This document shows positions 20,933 through 31,549 of a stretch of DNA of 40,995 nt, in pieces (the first letter of the stretch is position 1; each line of letters starts with the position of its first letter). A program made the position numbers and the translations under genes. The notes under the pieces are model-generated. The model was not told where the DNA came from, made no database searches, and saw nothing but the letters and a program-made list of their open reading frames with translations. Location: assembly GCA_015501055.1 (NCBI GenBank), contig JADNYV010000304.1, positions 1 through 40,995 of the forward strand, read 5' to 3'. The stretch comes from Mucidula mucida (taxonomy: Eukaryota; Basidiomycota; Agaricomycetes; Agaricales; Physalacriaceae).

Positions 20933-21685
20933 CATGCGCAACCTCGGGAATGTCGGCTTGCCTGGGAATCTAACATATAGAGTTGTGAACCAGCATCTAA
21001 CCTTAAGCTCCAAGAGACGTGATGTGTGGTGTGCTAGTGTACGAGCACGACTGGGCATGAGGTTGTCAAGAGACACATGTAGAGCACTGTTCCCTAACCG
21101 GTTCAGAACCTCTTCAAGCTTTGGTTCATAGCAAACCTTTCGCAATACATTATCTTGACCTTTAAACAAATTCCATAAAGTAGGGGTCTGCCATGCAAGA
21201 GCTCTCCATTTCCTGCATACTTGGCCAAGAAGCCAGGGCATTCGAGCCTTGACCTCGAAGATAGGGAACGGCTTCTTGAAAGTCAATGAGAAGATGTAGG
21301 AAAGGATCTTGGTGGGTAGAGACTTGAGGGGAGAGTTAAGCATGACGTGTGCGTCTAGAACACGTTTGGCATTGGCGTAGCTTTGCTCGGCTGCTTGCAA
21401 ACTCTGACGAAGGCGAGCAACTCGAGCCTCAACATCATAGAGCTCGTGACGCACTGCATCGGTAAAGATTTTTAGCTCGGCGTGAGCAGCGCTGATCTCT
21501 TCGCGAGATGTGTCACTATTAAAGAGATGTTGGAACGGTGACGGTGCGATGTACAGGCAGGATTGAAGGGTGGTCGCATCATAGCCACAATTAGGACAAG
21601 AAACGCCTACCGAAGAATGTCAGATGTTGACTGCATCCAGTTCAAGATAGAGAAAAATGCAGAAATCCTCACTGTATGAAGACAT
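20933..21685 (-). pseudogene. F-box protein, copy 3, cut by an LTR
   Basis: Start ATG at 21685; exon 1 is 21685-21673 (13 nt, as in copies 1 and 2), the intron is 66 nt (donor GTGAGG, acceptor GGTAG), and exon 2 runs from 21606. Spliced N-terminus: MSSYSVSCPNCGY. The coiled stretch and the F-box (SLPTKILSYIFSL, VCRKWRALAWQTPTLW) are intact and in frame. The gene ends after about FPGKPTFPRLRM, where the LTR begins at 20932; from there a frame runs on into LTR sequence to 20552. The 3' half is not found on the far side of the retroelement pair. A truncated fusion protein is possible but unlikely to matter. Confidence 0.8.
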
Positions 21686-22154
21686 TAATTGCAAACGTTG
21701 GAAAGAATCCAATTCTGATACCTGGAACTTGTAAGTCAAGAACCTAAGAGGCTGCTTGTGGCTGTACACCGATGTTTGGTCAAGTCACGGATTCAGACGA
21801 CCGAATCCCGATGACTTTGTCGCTCCTCTATCATATGATGTACGCCCAATACGCACATCACGACGAGCAAGAAGAATGGTATCCGACCGCCAAGTTCTTC
21901 ACCGCGTGTGTGCTCGGTCACACGCTGTAGTGCACTACTGCCGTATCACTGCTCGAGATGGAACCTTGGCGCGCTCCTGACAGAACCAACGCTGCTGAGG
22001 TTCTCCACTGAAAGGCCAGCCTTTACCACTCTCTGCATCTGAAAAGCTAGGCCATAAACATTCTTCAAACACTAACATCTCTCCGTCGACGATCTTCTGC
22101 GGAACGTTCGTTTCAATGTCCAAGTGTTGGCCCCCAAGTTCTATGGATGGGATT
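21686..22154. other. Divergent upstream region of F-box copy 3 and cassette junction
   Basis: 21735-21775 keeps the conserved GGTGTACAGCCAC/GGTTCTTGACTT element (on the minus strand) seen before the other F-box genes. Beyond about 21780 I see no clear MYND-like match and no supported gene. At 22155 the sequence changes abruptly into an F-box 3' fragment, which marks a rearrangement junction. Confidence 0.5.
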
Positions 22155-22691
22155 AAAGCTCCTCGCCTGACACACGTTGACCTCAAGTTGATCTTCGTAT
22201 CTATCAACATACCACGTGTCTTCCTCTTGCCTTGGCCGCAGATTTCCCACCTTAAGCTTGACCTGGGGACCAACAATTATCACCACATCTATCATATCCT
22301 ATCTCAATGTCGGAACCTAGTGTCCTTCACGGACACCTGCCGAGATAACTTCTACCAGGCCTCCGATCCATATCTTCTTCCGACACCCTCCTCTATTTAC
22401 GTCTTCGCGCACCTTACTTTCCTCAAAATACGCAGCTCCCTCGCCGTCCTGTCGTGTATACAATGTCCTGCGCTCCGGATGTTTAAGCTCCGGGGCGCGT
22501 CCGAAGATGTCGAGCTGACCGAAACGGACTGCGAGGATTTTCGTGCGTTCGTGGAGAGATCGCGATGTACCCTACAGAAGGTGACCTTCATCCCTGAGCA
22601 CTACATGCGCCACCAAAGCGAATATTCAGCGCCTCTACGGAAGCTCCTCTCGTTTGTATCGCATGTCCCGAAAGTGACGGTTGCCCCGTAG
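22155..22691 (+). pseudogene. F-box protein, copy 4, 3' fragment
   Basis: Homology to copies 1 and 2 begins at KAPRLTHV (22155) and runs in frame to a stop at 22689-22691 (PKVTVAP). The F-box domain itself is absent, so it is a headless fragment. Its reading frame is undamaged, including the CG pair that copy 1 has lost. It lies tail to tail with kinase C, with the same spacing and nearly the same intergenic sequence as copy 1 and kinase A. Confidence 0.75.
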
Positions 22692-23275
22692 AGAGGCTTA
22701 TAAAGCAAACTCCATGTAATCATTCTGCCGGAGCCTTGTGCAGACGAGGTCTCGACGTCGAAGGCGTATACTTTTGACCTGTACTCCCAAACTTAATGGG
22801 CCACGTACGACGATTACATTTAGACTACCCGAAATCACATATTTTAGGACATGACAAAGTTTGAGGATATGGATGTGAAGATCATCGGGCATGATCTCAA
22901 AACCACGGAATGAACGACCAATGAGCAATGAAAGCTGTAAAGCCAAAGTCAAATTCAAGTGAGAGACGATCTAGTGACAGCCTTTCCACCAACTTCATAG
23001 TGAATGACACGTCGTTGAAGCGGTTACTCATCTCGTTATAGTACCAATCATTGATTTGTAGAAACTAACCAGTCACTGAAAGTAAGTATTATACGGAACC
23101 GATCACTCTGTGAACCATCTGTCTAATACTTTGCACGAGCATATCGCAAATTCGATATCGACAGATCCAGCGCAGTATCTTCCTTGTAATCGGCTCCGGC
23201 GGTACGCGTAGATGGGCCCATTTCCGAACGAAGTCGGGCGAAAGTTCAGACCAATAGTCATAGTCCTCGTAGTCG
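22369..23275. repeat. Near-identical tract, partner of 2601-3504
   Basis: Covers the F-box 3' end, the 397 bp intergenic spacer and the end of kinase C. Because both genes here are lesion-free while copy 1 is damaged, this locus is the likelier donor or the more ancestral form. Confidence 0.8.
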
Positions 23276-24603
23276 GATCTGGGCGGGGTCGCATACAACA
23301 TGTTCTCGTCAAGGCCTGAGACGTGCTGCTCAAAGAACTGCAAAGCCTGTTCCGCTGTAAAACGCGCGCGAACATCCCAGGTGACCATGCCGTCCATTAG
23401 AGGCGCCAACATAGGCGCAATGGGAGTCAAGTGCTGTCGAAGGTAAGGTCCAAATCACCAAATCACTAAGATTGGCACTTACTTGAAAGAAAGTGCTGAA
23501 CATCGTTCCTAAGCACCCCACATCGAATGCGAAGGGTTCGTACTCAAATTCACCTTGCCTTAAATCCGGAGGAGCGTCAAGTGAGGCGAAGAAGCCACCC
23601 TTTCTTGGCAAGCGACAGGACGCGCGCGGTGTAGATGCAGGCAACATCAAGGCCAGATCGAAATCGAATAAGGCGTACTTCAGTCGGCCATCCTTTCGCA
23701 AGGCTGATCGTAGCGGGTGGCCACCATTCAGGCTATCAAGCCTGAAGTGGTTGAGCATTATATTACGTGGCGCAATGTCCTATGGGTAGCTTGGGTTTAG
23801 TGTATGACAGCATAACTACGGAATACACTTACTCGATGCACGATGCCGGAGCCGTGCAAGAACGCCAACCCCGACAATAGAGAGTGTATCATGGAAAGTA
23901 TTTCTTTAACACTCTTGAACCATGGAGTTAGAGTGTGATCGCCCCATCTGATTAGCGTCAGCAAGTGCTGGTGTCAAACGTATAGTTTGATGTACTCACC
24001 GAGGTGTGACCACAAGCCAGTGCCCTGCAAATGGAAGGATTTCCAGGATTGGCAGAATCCCGGGAATGTTCTTGTCGGGTCTTTCATTCTGGGCTTTGAA
24101 GAGGAAGTGCATAACCCGAGACTCTTCGCTCTCCCGTTGAACGAGCTTCATTGCAACATGGCGATGTTCCTTGTCCTGCGCGAAAACGACGTGACCCTGT
24201 GGTATGAGACTGTCATTTCATTCCCATATGATCTAATAGCAAGGTTCTTACCCAAGCATAAGCTGAATAAGGAATCTGTCCTGTATCCTCTTCGAATGAT
24301 GCGTAGGACTCATCGTGAAATGCATATGGAAACTGGCCGCCCAACGGGCTCGAATTTGGGAGATAAGGGCCGCACTCGGCAAAAGTGGTCAGCGTTTCAT
24401 TCAAGCAGAAATGATTATAGAGCGTGTATCCGCGTTCCAGCAGCCAAGGTCGCGCAGAATCTTCCCAGAACCTCATGCGCTTCAGGAGATTAAATTCCGG
24501 GGTACCAGGGCGAATATATATATCGAGAGGAAAGTCGATCTGGAAGCATTCAGTGAGGTATGACATTTTTCTGTTTACACACCTCCAAGTCGCGTTTTTC
24601 CAT
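23089..24603 (-). CDS. Protein-kinase-like gene C, intact, six exons
   Basis: Join, minus strand: 24603-24583, 24539-24252, 24196-24000, 23947-23833, 23779-23483, 23433-23089. The exon sum is 1263 nt, a 420 aa protein, closing exactly in frame. Residues 1-103 are a family-specific N-terminal part (FWEDSARPWLLERGYTLYNH, PYAFHDESYASFEE). The kinase fold follows: VAMK with Lys120, RESEES as probable helix C, catalytic loop HRDIAPRNIML (His206, Asp208, Asn213), DFD 246-248 in place of DFG, DVGCLG at 293-298, and RFTAEQALQFF near the end. A normal glycine-rich loop is not visible (WGHVVFAQD). All kinase residues needed for phosphotransfer are present, so activity is plausible. One intron splits HR|D. 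The substrate and pathway are unknown. It sits tail to tail with an F-box fragment. Confidence 0.85.
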
Positions 24604-24646
24604 GGTCGTAGTCAGAAGTACGTTGAACAATGAACATGCACGTCTG

Positions 24647-24684
24647 GATCACGTTACCCTTGTTGAACAATATATTTCCCACGC
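24647..24684 (-). promoter_or_regulatory. Conserved kinase upstream motif pair, copy C
   Basis: GATCACGTTACC (24647-24658) and TTTCCCACGC (24675-24684), 43-82 bp upstream of the kinase C ATG, matching the pairs before kinases A and B. Confidence 0.45.
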
Positions 24685-24699
24685 TCAGACTAAGGCGCT

Positions 24700-25380
24700 A
24701 AGACTCAAGAGGTGTAGGCGACAAGTAAGTTGCTGCCCTTGCATGACCGGATACCCAGCATCCCGAGGTGAAGCTCTTCCTGAAATTACAATTGATCTGC
24801 ACTAGCGCTCTCGTCTGCATCTGCGCGCCCGTCGAGTGCCACACGCGCATGGGAAATTCAGCGTTCTTCGTATCTATGGCGGCGAACCAGTATTCTCTCC
24901 GTCTTTCTTTACTCTTCCCCTTACTTGCTCACATATCAAAGAGAGCCGAGGAACCAAAGCAACTTGATTCGAAATTATCTACATCTGGTAGAGAGGAGAA
25001 TGTTGTTGCCGGAGGTGCACTGGATAAGGTAATATGGAGCTGCGCGCCCAATGTACGGTGAGAACGATGAATTGCACAGGGCCGTGTCGCGATATCTGCG
25101 GATGCTGTGGCAAGTACAATCAGAGTACCCGAAATCGAGCGTGGTGGAAAGGCCACAAACTCGATCTGTATACTGAAGGATATGACAGCCACGGCAGCAT
25201 TCTGTGAGCAGGACCAGCGCACGGCGATATCCAGGTCAAAACAGACGAGTCAAATGATCCTGTACGGCCCAGTAGTCAGAAGTCAAATTTCAATGAATTA
25301 TGGTCTGGTACAGACTTTCCACCGACTCGTATCGAACGCCAGTTGTGAACATACCAATCATTGATTCGTACAGACTAATC
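24700..25380. other. Spacer between kinases C and B
   Basis: No gene is supported. From about 25340 the sequence again resembles the kinase 3' flank (CCAATCATTGATT...). Confidence 0.45.
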
Positions 25381-25399
25381 AATCACTAAAAGGTTACAC

Positions 25400-26866
25400 C
25401 TAACCGAAGACTCTGCGCAGCATCCGTCTAATCCTTTGCACGAGCATATCGCAAATTCGATATCGACAGATCCAGCGCAGTAACTTCCTTGTAATCGGCT
25501 CCGGCGGTACGCGTAGATGGGCCCATTTCCGAGCGAATTCAGGCGGAAGCACAGACCAGTAGTCATAGTCCTCGTAGTCGGATCTGGGCGGGGTCGCATA
25601 TAACAGGTTTTCATCAAGATCTGGGACGTGCTGCTCAAAGAAGTGCAAAGCCTGCTCCGCTGTAAAACGCGCGCCAACATCCCAGGTCACCATACCGTCA
25701 ATTAGAGGTGCCAGAATAGGCGCCAAGGGGGTCGAGTGCTGTCGTAAATAAGGACCCAATCACAAGGGTCTTTTTGAGGGGCCACTCACTCGGAAAAAGT
25801 CGTGAAACATTATTCCCAAGCACCCCACGTCAAATGCGAAGGGATCGTAGTCATATTCACCTTGGTCTAAATCCGGAGGAGCATTGAGTGAGGCGAAGAA
25901 ACCACCCTTGCGTGGCAATCGACAGGACGCGCGCGGTGTAGATGCAGGCAACACCCACGCGAGATCGAAATCGAATAAGGCGTACTTCATTCGGCCATCC
26001 TCGCGCATGGCTGATCGTAGCGGTCGTCCACCATTCTGACTATCAAGCCTGAAGTGGTTGAGCATTATATTACGTGACGCAATGTCCTACATGTAGCTCG
26101 GTCAGTGTGTGATGGGATAGTCGCGGAATGCGCTTACTCGATGCACGATGCCGGAGCCGTGTAAGAACGCCAACCCCGACAATAGAGAGTGTATCATGAC
26201 AAGGATTTCTTTAAGACTCTTGAACCATGGAGTTAAAATGTAATCGCCCCATCTGATTAGCGTCAGAAAATGCTGTTGCCAAACTCACCGAGGCATGACC
26301 ACAAGCCAGTGCCCCGCAAATGGTAGGATTTCCAGGATTGGCAGAATCCCGGGAATGTACTTCATTCTGGGCTTCGAAGAGAAAATGCATGACACGAGAC
26401 TCTTCACTTTCCCGTCGAACGAGCTTCATTACGACATGGCGATGTTCTTTGTCCTGCGCGAAAACGACGTGTCCCTGTTGTATGAGAGCTGTCATTTCAT
26501 TCGCATATGATAGCAATACTCTTACCCAAGCAAAAGCTGCGTAAGGAGTTTGTCCTGTATCCTCTTCGAATGATGCGTAGGACTCATCGTGAAATGCATA
26601 TGGAAATTGGCCGCCGAACGGGCTCGAATTTGGGAGATAAGGCCCGCACTCGGCAGAATAGATGATCAATTCATTTAAGCAGAAATGGTTATAGAGCGTG
26701 TATCCGCGTTCCAGCAGCCAAGGTCGCGCAGAGTCTTCCCAGAACCTCATGCGCTTCAGGAGATTAAATTCCGGGGTACCGGGACAAAGATTATCATCTA
26801 GAGAAAAGTCGATATTCAGCGAGTCATGGCCATTTTTTTATCTACGCACCTCCAAGTCGCGGTGGT
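25400..26866 (-). pseudogene. Protein-kinase-like gene B (start lost, frameshift)
   Basis: A tandem neighbour of kinase C with the same intron positions. The C-terminal exons are clean (IDGMVTWDVGARFTAEQALHFF, ending at 25400), and the catalytic loop HR|DIASRNIML and DFD are intact. Two lesions break it. The start region has lost the bases that carry ATG-GAA-AAA (the remnant exon reads ...CGCGACTTGGAG at about 26850). In addition, 11 nt are missing near 26360, just after AQNE, so the GILPILEILPFAGHWLVV block falls out of frame. A shorter product from an internal start would still meet the frameshift. Confidence 0.8.
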
Positions 26867-26909
26867 TAAGAGAAAGCGACCACGCGGTCCGCGGAACCCA
26901 ACACGGATC

Positions 26910-26940
26910 GATCACGTTACCTTATTTCTACTTCCCACGC
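26910..26940 (-). promoter_or_regulatory. Conserved kinase upstream motif pair, copy B
   Basis: GATCACGTTACC (26910-26921) and CTTCCCACGC (26931-26940), with the same spacing to within 3 bp as copy A. It is retained although the start codon of gene B is gone. Confidence 0.45.
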
Positions 26941-26944
26941 TGAC

Positions 26945-27270
26945 TGGAAACTAAACTGAACCCCAATCTAGATTGGCAAGTGCGCTTCGGACATTTCGGG
27001 ATAACTCGGCGTTGTGACTAGATGTGACGAGCTAATTAAAATTGATAATTGGCGCGCCTCCCTAATGTGATGAAAGACTAATTAGCCACAACTGCAAAAC
27101 TACCCTTCATTCTATTGACACGCTGGTTACAGGTTGCTATGCACAGTTCAAGAACAAGATGATGCTACGATTGCAACGACGGGGACGATGCTAGACACGA
27201 GGTAAATGCCGACCGCAAAGGGGCATCGGACTTGACTTTGGACCACCTCGACGCGTCTCAAGAACTAACA
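26945..27270. other. Intergenic, kinase B to MYND gene
   Basis: Diverging promoters are expected here. No gene is supported. The in-frame sequence just before the chosen MYND start has no ATG. Confidence 0.4.
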
Positions 27271-29050
27271 ATGGAGGACGCTTTCACGGTCAACGGATTC
27301 ATGTTTTGCACGGCGCACGGCGGTGAAAACTGCAATGACTGTGGCGCTGACTATCGTGCGGGCAACAACTATCAACTAGACCAAGACAAAATCCAAGCAA
27401 GCGTCGGATCTGGAAAGAAAATCAAGTTTGAAGTCCCTTTCTACCAAGTAATGTAGCTAAAAATGCCTTAGAACCGCAGAGCTCTTCGTGCATTCTCTCT
27501 AGGCGCGGTGTACTCGGGAAAATGCGCGATCGTTATGGCATCTATCAGTGCGCGACACATTCGACAGTGGACTGCCAAGAATGCTTCAACTGGCCCGAAA
27601 TAATCGTCGAGGTATCGAAAGCCAAGGACTGGGAAGGCAAGGTGCACAGTAGGAAAGACCTACTTGGATTACTCCAGTCGATGGGAGTGGAACTCCCTGA
27701 AAATACGAAGCTGGTGGACGACTTACTCAACCAAAAGCTCGGAAGCGCGTTGACTGCGGCGCAAAAGCTGTCATCGCTTGTTCAAGATCCATCGCATATC
27801 AATCCATCGACATTGCCTATATGGAAGGTGCGTATTGTACCAATTCTGCGAATACTCCCGCTCAATCATGGTATCAGTCAACACCAGCATTTCAAGCTAT
27901 GGCTCGGACTAGTCCAGATGAGGCAATGAAGAGGTTCAAGTCACCCAACTCGGATCCGTTTCCTTTGTACGAAAACACATGGATGGACGCGCGCCAAACT
28001 TCAATGCATGTGGCGCGTAATTTCGAAGATGGCGTACCAGTCATGGCTCTGAAGGATGACTACGAAGCTATCGCCATCAGGGTTAGACTTTTATTCTATT
28101 TTTGTTGACTTAAACCGACATATGCGTAGGTTCTCAGTATACACAAGCTCAACAAGGAAACGCCTCTCATTTCTCTCATCTACTACAGCTCCGACTTGGC
28201 TACTCCCGCTGAAAACAGTTTCGAATGGATGGGCGCGCAAATGCAAACAGGTCGACTCGTACAGATCAAATGTACATCCCAGGAACAAGCTCTCCTCCGA
28301 AAACTGCTCTTCCAGAACTCCCGTCGCGTATCGACGGCATTCAAGCCCAAGATGGCGGGATACGAGCGCCGCTTCAAGCCGTCTTTTCTTGTACCTTTGA
28401 ACCCTCTGGATCAGTTGGACATTGGAAAGCTTTCGCACAACACGGGATGTCAAGTCTGTGGAGGAAAGACGACGAGCCGATGCGCGCAGTGTCAGTCCGC
28501 ATCGTACTGTAGCCGAAGTAGGTGGATTGTTTCTCTGTTGCTGCCATTTCGATATCGACAATCGTTTTAGCTTGCCAAACTGACGACTGGAAGGCAGCAC
28601 AAGGCCCTCTGCAAATCACTCAAAGGCGGCTCCTGGGCTACGACGGACTTTACCAAGCACGTCATTGTCAACGGGCAGAAGATGTACATTTCAGTCTTTA
28701 GCGCGTCCGGTACTGTGCCTCCTCCAGCCCAAAGCGCCACTCAAGCTGCTGCGGAGCGCGACGATGACAGTCCCCCGCCAAACGTTCATGGCGATCGTCC
28801 GTTCATTGTCAAAATATCAAACCCGTTCCCGATTGGAAACCCGACGAAGGGCTTGCTGGTGTATGACAGGCAGAGGACGTTCAAGGCGTATGTGATGCAG
28901 GAGGACCGCCCACAGGTGTATGCGGCCGCGATGCAGCAGATTCTAGTCCGGAATAACAGGATGAAGGTGTACCGCTGGGCGAAGAGGACGGGCGACTTTA
29001 AACTGGACGTGTGTTTGGATCGGATACCGGACCCAGAGCCGACGTGGTGA
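27271..29050 (+). CDS. MYND-finger protein with two CxxHxxxxCxxC motifs
   Basis: Start ATG at 27271. Introns are seen or inferred near 27454-27503 (boundaries uncertain), and at 27832-27881 (50 nt), 28082-28129 (48 nt) and 28518-28570 (53 nt). Two matching C-x2-H-x4-C-x2-C motifs come first: residues 13-24 (27307-27342) and, after the first intron, at 27549-27584. A middle domain (SDPFPLYENTWMDARQ, DDYEAIAIRVLSIHK) matches the MYND-like relics at 1140-1470 and 10900-11420. A MYND zinc finger follows (CQVCGG, CAQCQSASYC, then CQTDDW ... HKALCK, about 28448-28620). A conserved C-terminal part ends at 29050. MYND fingers bind proline-rich partner peptides. Between DDWKA and HKALC the frame is off by two bases (about 28597), as if a CA were missing: a real mutation, a sequence error or unusual splicing. 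Confidence 0.7.
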
Positions 29051-29538
29051 AGCATTGAATCATAGCATTAAACGTTAACATCTCCGTCAACTGTACTTAT
29101 AACCTCGCGCATTCTTGAACGATCTCAAAAGACATTTGAATGAATTCAGATCTTTGCGTTAGAACCTATACTGGGTAGTATTATCCAAGCGCATGCCAGG
29201 TCTGTTCGACTCGACCTAGCAACTTTGTTAGGAAACACGTATATTGGTACAATACATGATTTGCCAAGGCGCGGCGGGCTATTCGGGAACGTCGCGGCTG
29301 CGGCTTGACTAACCGGTCCGATACGCCCAAGCTGCCAACGATCGGACCGGACTGCCGAATTCGAATTTCCAACGTTCGCTTTGCATCCTTTCTTAGCGCC
29401 TTTGTTGTCGGTGACGGTCCTCAGAGTGGCGCATTTAATGCTCGGACAGTAAGCGCGGCAAGAACGACAGCCTGTCTCGGTCTCGAACGCACGGTGGTCC
29501 TTGTTTGGCTTCCCCCATCCGAATTGACAGCGAAGTTG

Positions 29539-29980
29539 ATGGAACAGGCTAATTCCCGCAAGGTGATTCCCCTTCTTGCCGCCATGTCCTTGTCTGACCT
29601 GGCCAAGTCGCAGGCGAACTCGAATGGCCGATATAAGGAAAAGTGTGTGTGATTGTATGCGTCTACATCCGTCGCTAATCGATGGCTAGGTTTAACAATC
29701 TGAGAGAGGTGTATACGAGGGTGTCTGCTGCGCGCGCGAATCATGAAAAGGACCTACAGAGTGCTGGGGTTATTATGCAGCGGCTACAGGACGAGATTGA
29801 GTGCGTTCGCTCCAGTATTTCTATCATGACACTGCTTACGCGCCCCATAGCCTCTTACTCGAAGCGCTGATGGAAGTCGATGCGCAGGAAGAGGCGATCA
29901 GGAGGGAGCTTTACAACTCGCAGGCCAACGCCACTACGTACTCGCATCCACTACCTGCCCCTCCCACGTCCCAACAGTAA
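29539..29980 (+). CDS. Small coiled-coil protein, three exons
   Basis: Join 29539-29642, 29690-29800, 29851-29980; 345 nt, 114 aa, exactly in frame. Introns of 47 and 50 nt have GTGTGT/CTAG and GTGCGT/ATAG ends. The middle (FNNLREVYTRVSAARANHEKD, VIMQRLQDEIDLLLEALMEVD) is strongly helical with heptad character, and the tail is proline-rich. The family is not recognised; a small subunit of a larger complex would fit, but this is a guess. The frame is open upstream of the chosen ATG to about 29305, so a longer N-terminus or a further 5' exon is possible. Confidence 0.6.
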
Positions 29981-31549
29981 TGACGCGTGTCTCGAAAACG
30001 CATTGATTGTAACATTAGCGGCGCCGCCTTTGCCATTTTTTGAATGTGTTTATATTTTTACCGCTCTTTTCTCATTAATTGTTTTGCTTTCAAAGATCTC
30101 AGCGCATTAAGCTCGCAAGTGCCTTTGTGATGAAATTGCTTTTAAAGCAATGCTAGGGCCTTAAATGAGGTATGTTTCAGTTCCATTGACTTACCACCTT
30201 GGGATACTCCTCCAACCCCAGAAGTGATGAGGCTGGAAGGATTATCTTCTTCAAGGCATGTAATGTAGTGTGCATTCATATCTTCCTCCCCACCTCCCAT
30301 CTATGGGGCGGGCCATCACGACGCCAGACAGCCTGAGTTCCTTCGAGGTGCACGAGTCAAGTCGTCGTTTCACGTCCTTTCTCACCTCCAGCGCTTGACG
30401 TGGGATTGATTACCACCGCGACTTCAAGCGGCGTGCGGCGTTTGAAGAAAGGGAGCTCTCCGGCGCCACGTAGCTCTCGTGCATCCGTTTCAAAACATGA
30501 ATTGGCAGGCTTTGTGCTCAAACACAATTACTACGATCGTCGCATGTCTAATAAAAGGTTACTGGAATCCAAGTTGTTGTCTTCAGACTCGACATGGCAT
30601 GCTCGCCTAGCAGGACCTGAGCTGCAGTCGGGATCGTCATGACCTTGGCACATGCAAAGAGGTGATTTACTCAGGAGAAAGCACGAGTGCTTTCTCGATG
30701 GATCCTGGGTCTGGCGAAAAGGGCTGGTCAAGTGTCTACAGTTCAAAATATAGACATCCGAGTCCTCGCGGCAATCGACATCGCCCAAGTAGGTAATCGC
30801 GACGTGAAGAGCGCGTCGTAGGACGAAACGACTACCGTACATGTTGAGCCGTTCTTGCGATCTCATCTTACATCATGATTTTCATCCCGCAAGTCGCCGG
30901 GATGAAATGAGGCAGTTTCCCCTTTTCTCCCCTTCTTGTTCTGTTCCTCTAACTCGCAGGCTGATCAAAAACACCACACGGACCCGATCTTTTGCCTTGG
31001 AAATCAAGATCAGCAGAACTAACCTGCAACTGACTAGCCTCGAATCACTACCATGAATGCATTGCGTAAGGCGCTAAGCCATATGAGGCGAGGTCCCAGC
31101 CACTGTATCTCCAGGCTTGCTTGCATTCGTAACGCGTAATCGGCGAGCCACCAAAATGCAATGTGCCGCAGCTTGTTTCTTTTCCACTTCGTAAAATGGT
31201 TCTTGAGTCATGTAATGCAATCGTAATCGATATCAAGCAAGGTCCTCGTTGAGAAATTAGAATATTCATCCATCGATCGAAAGATTTTCGACGGCGAGTT
31301 CGTCACGACGGCAGGTACTTCATACCGCCGGCTATTCTGGCACTAGTAGACGTGCCACCCGGGCCTACAATAAACGAAAGAACCTTATTACTGAGATTTT
31401 AGACCAACAGAGATATTTGCCGCCGGGTGAACCTAGTCGCTCGCTGTCCCTGTGTATGTCCGCATTCAACCCATGGCTATCGGAGTCAAACCAAAGATAT
31501 GTTGCGGCGATTGCACGCCCTAGAGAAACGCTTTTAGCGAGCCCACTTA
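29981..31549. other. Intergenic, no supported gene
   Basis: Open frames here are short and on both strands. The minus-strand stretch near 30760-30860 (RRALHVAITYLGDVD) looks mildly protein-like but has no partner exons that I could join. Confidence 0.4.
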
